NCBI GenBank assembly: GCA_001970955.1
Contig: MPUH01000381.1
Span: 1 to 59,085 of the forward strand
DNA length: 59,085 nt
Source: Stentor coeruleus
Lineage: Eukaryota > Ciliophora > Heterotrichea > Heterotrichida > Stentoridae
Direction: 5' to 3'
Part shown: positions 58,864 through 59,085 of the stretch, piece by piece
Numbering within the stretch: position 1 is the stretch's first letter
How the letters are laid out: each line of letters opens with the position of its first letter
Program-made: the position numbers and the translations under genes
The notes under the pieces: model-generated
The model's database searches: none
What the model saw: only the letters and a program-made list of their open reading frames with translations
What the model was told of the DNA's origin: nothing

Positions 58864-59085
58864 TGTTAATTGATTAGAGATTTTTACTACACAAATAATT
58901 TATTGCTCAGGTGTTGAATTATCTAAATGAACTGTGGCTATTTAATATAATTTTGTTACAATTTTTGAGTTTAGAAACTATTTTAAATATAGTTTGGGGT
59001 AATTTTACAAAGAAGTATATATACATCATATAATAAAAAATACAAAAATAACTTATTTCAAATTGCAAATTTCAAATTTTCAAAT
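58864..59085. other. Terminal AT-rich flank
   Basis: No gene and no telomere repeat at the window end. Confidence 0.6.

Noticed and set aside
1..59085. TGA recoded as Trp, as in Blepharisma
   Set aside because: TGA ends the RING-CH and hydrolase genes, and conserved tryptophans are TGG. The only suspicious TGA (kinase relic) is in a pseudogene.

Overview
The window looks like a macronuclear scaffold from a heterotrich ciliate, most likely Stentor or a close relative. It is AT-rich and gene-dense, with eukaryotic and ciliary genes (CFAP20, Tctex1 dynein light chain, p25-alpha, CDPK, PIWI). TAA, TAG and TGA all serve as stops and I saw no in-frame TGA standing for Trp, so the standard code applies. 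I could reconstruct seven introns; each is exactly 15 nt, begins GTAA, ends AG and has A at position 10. Standard code plus 15-nt introns is known for Stentor coeruleus; Blepharisma reads TGA as Trp. No telomere repeat, tRNA, rRNA or transposon was recognised.

Layout. 1-6925: 3' end of eS30, a p25-alpha/TPPP-like multi-module protein, a small secreted protein, a basic orphan and a coiled-coil protein. 6926-12219: Tctex1 light chain, a decayed TKL-type kinase pseudogene, then a very tight trio: a SAPS-domain phosphatase regulator, MOCS2B and PEX11. 12807-17496: FHA/RING-CH protein, CFAP20, long coiled-coil protein. 17990-24654: two tandem multi-zinc RING paralogues with a PHR-like C-terminus, a ubiquitin-like protein and a four-TM protein. 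25114-31445: a solo FAN/NSMAF N-terminal domain, LITAF, ankyrin-AGC kinase, a CDPK with DFD instead of DFG, and a small spliced gene. 31689-47161: membrane alpha/beta hydrolase, MORN protein, SPT4, a degenerate EXD1-like exonuclease, FAIM-like protein, EF-hand coiled-coil protein, a second LITAF-like protein, PIWI, PP1 and FAHD1. 47553-58863: a same-strand tandem array of four TPR genes (three intact after correction, one decayed) with an unrecognised, strongly conserved C-terminal module.

Two global signals stand out. Intergenic gaps show an orientation-independent base-skew switch: G-rich and C-poor on the + strand just right of a gene, then C-rich and G-poor just left of the next one. Equivalently, gene upstream flanks are C-rich and downstream flanks G-rich on the coding strand. 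Second, ten short near-perfect direct duplications, seven with a single N at the junction, look like unresolved assembly joins. They break or lengthen several genes (4829-5599, 17990-20024, 37216-38381, 50690-53846), whose frames recover when one copy is ignored.

Functionally most genes are housekeeping, ciliary or signalling genes and do not form one pathway. The best candidates for something undescribed are the TPR family with its C-terminal module, the multi-zinc RING/PHR pair and the intergenic skew.
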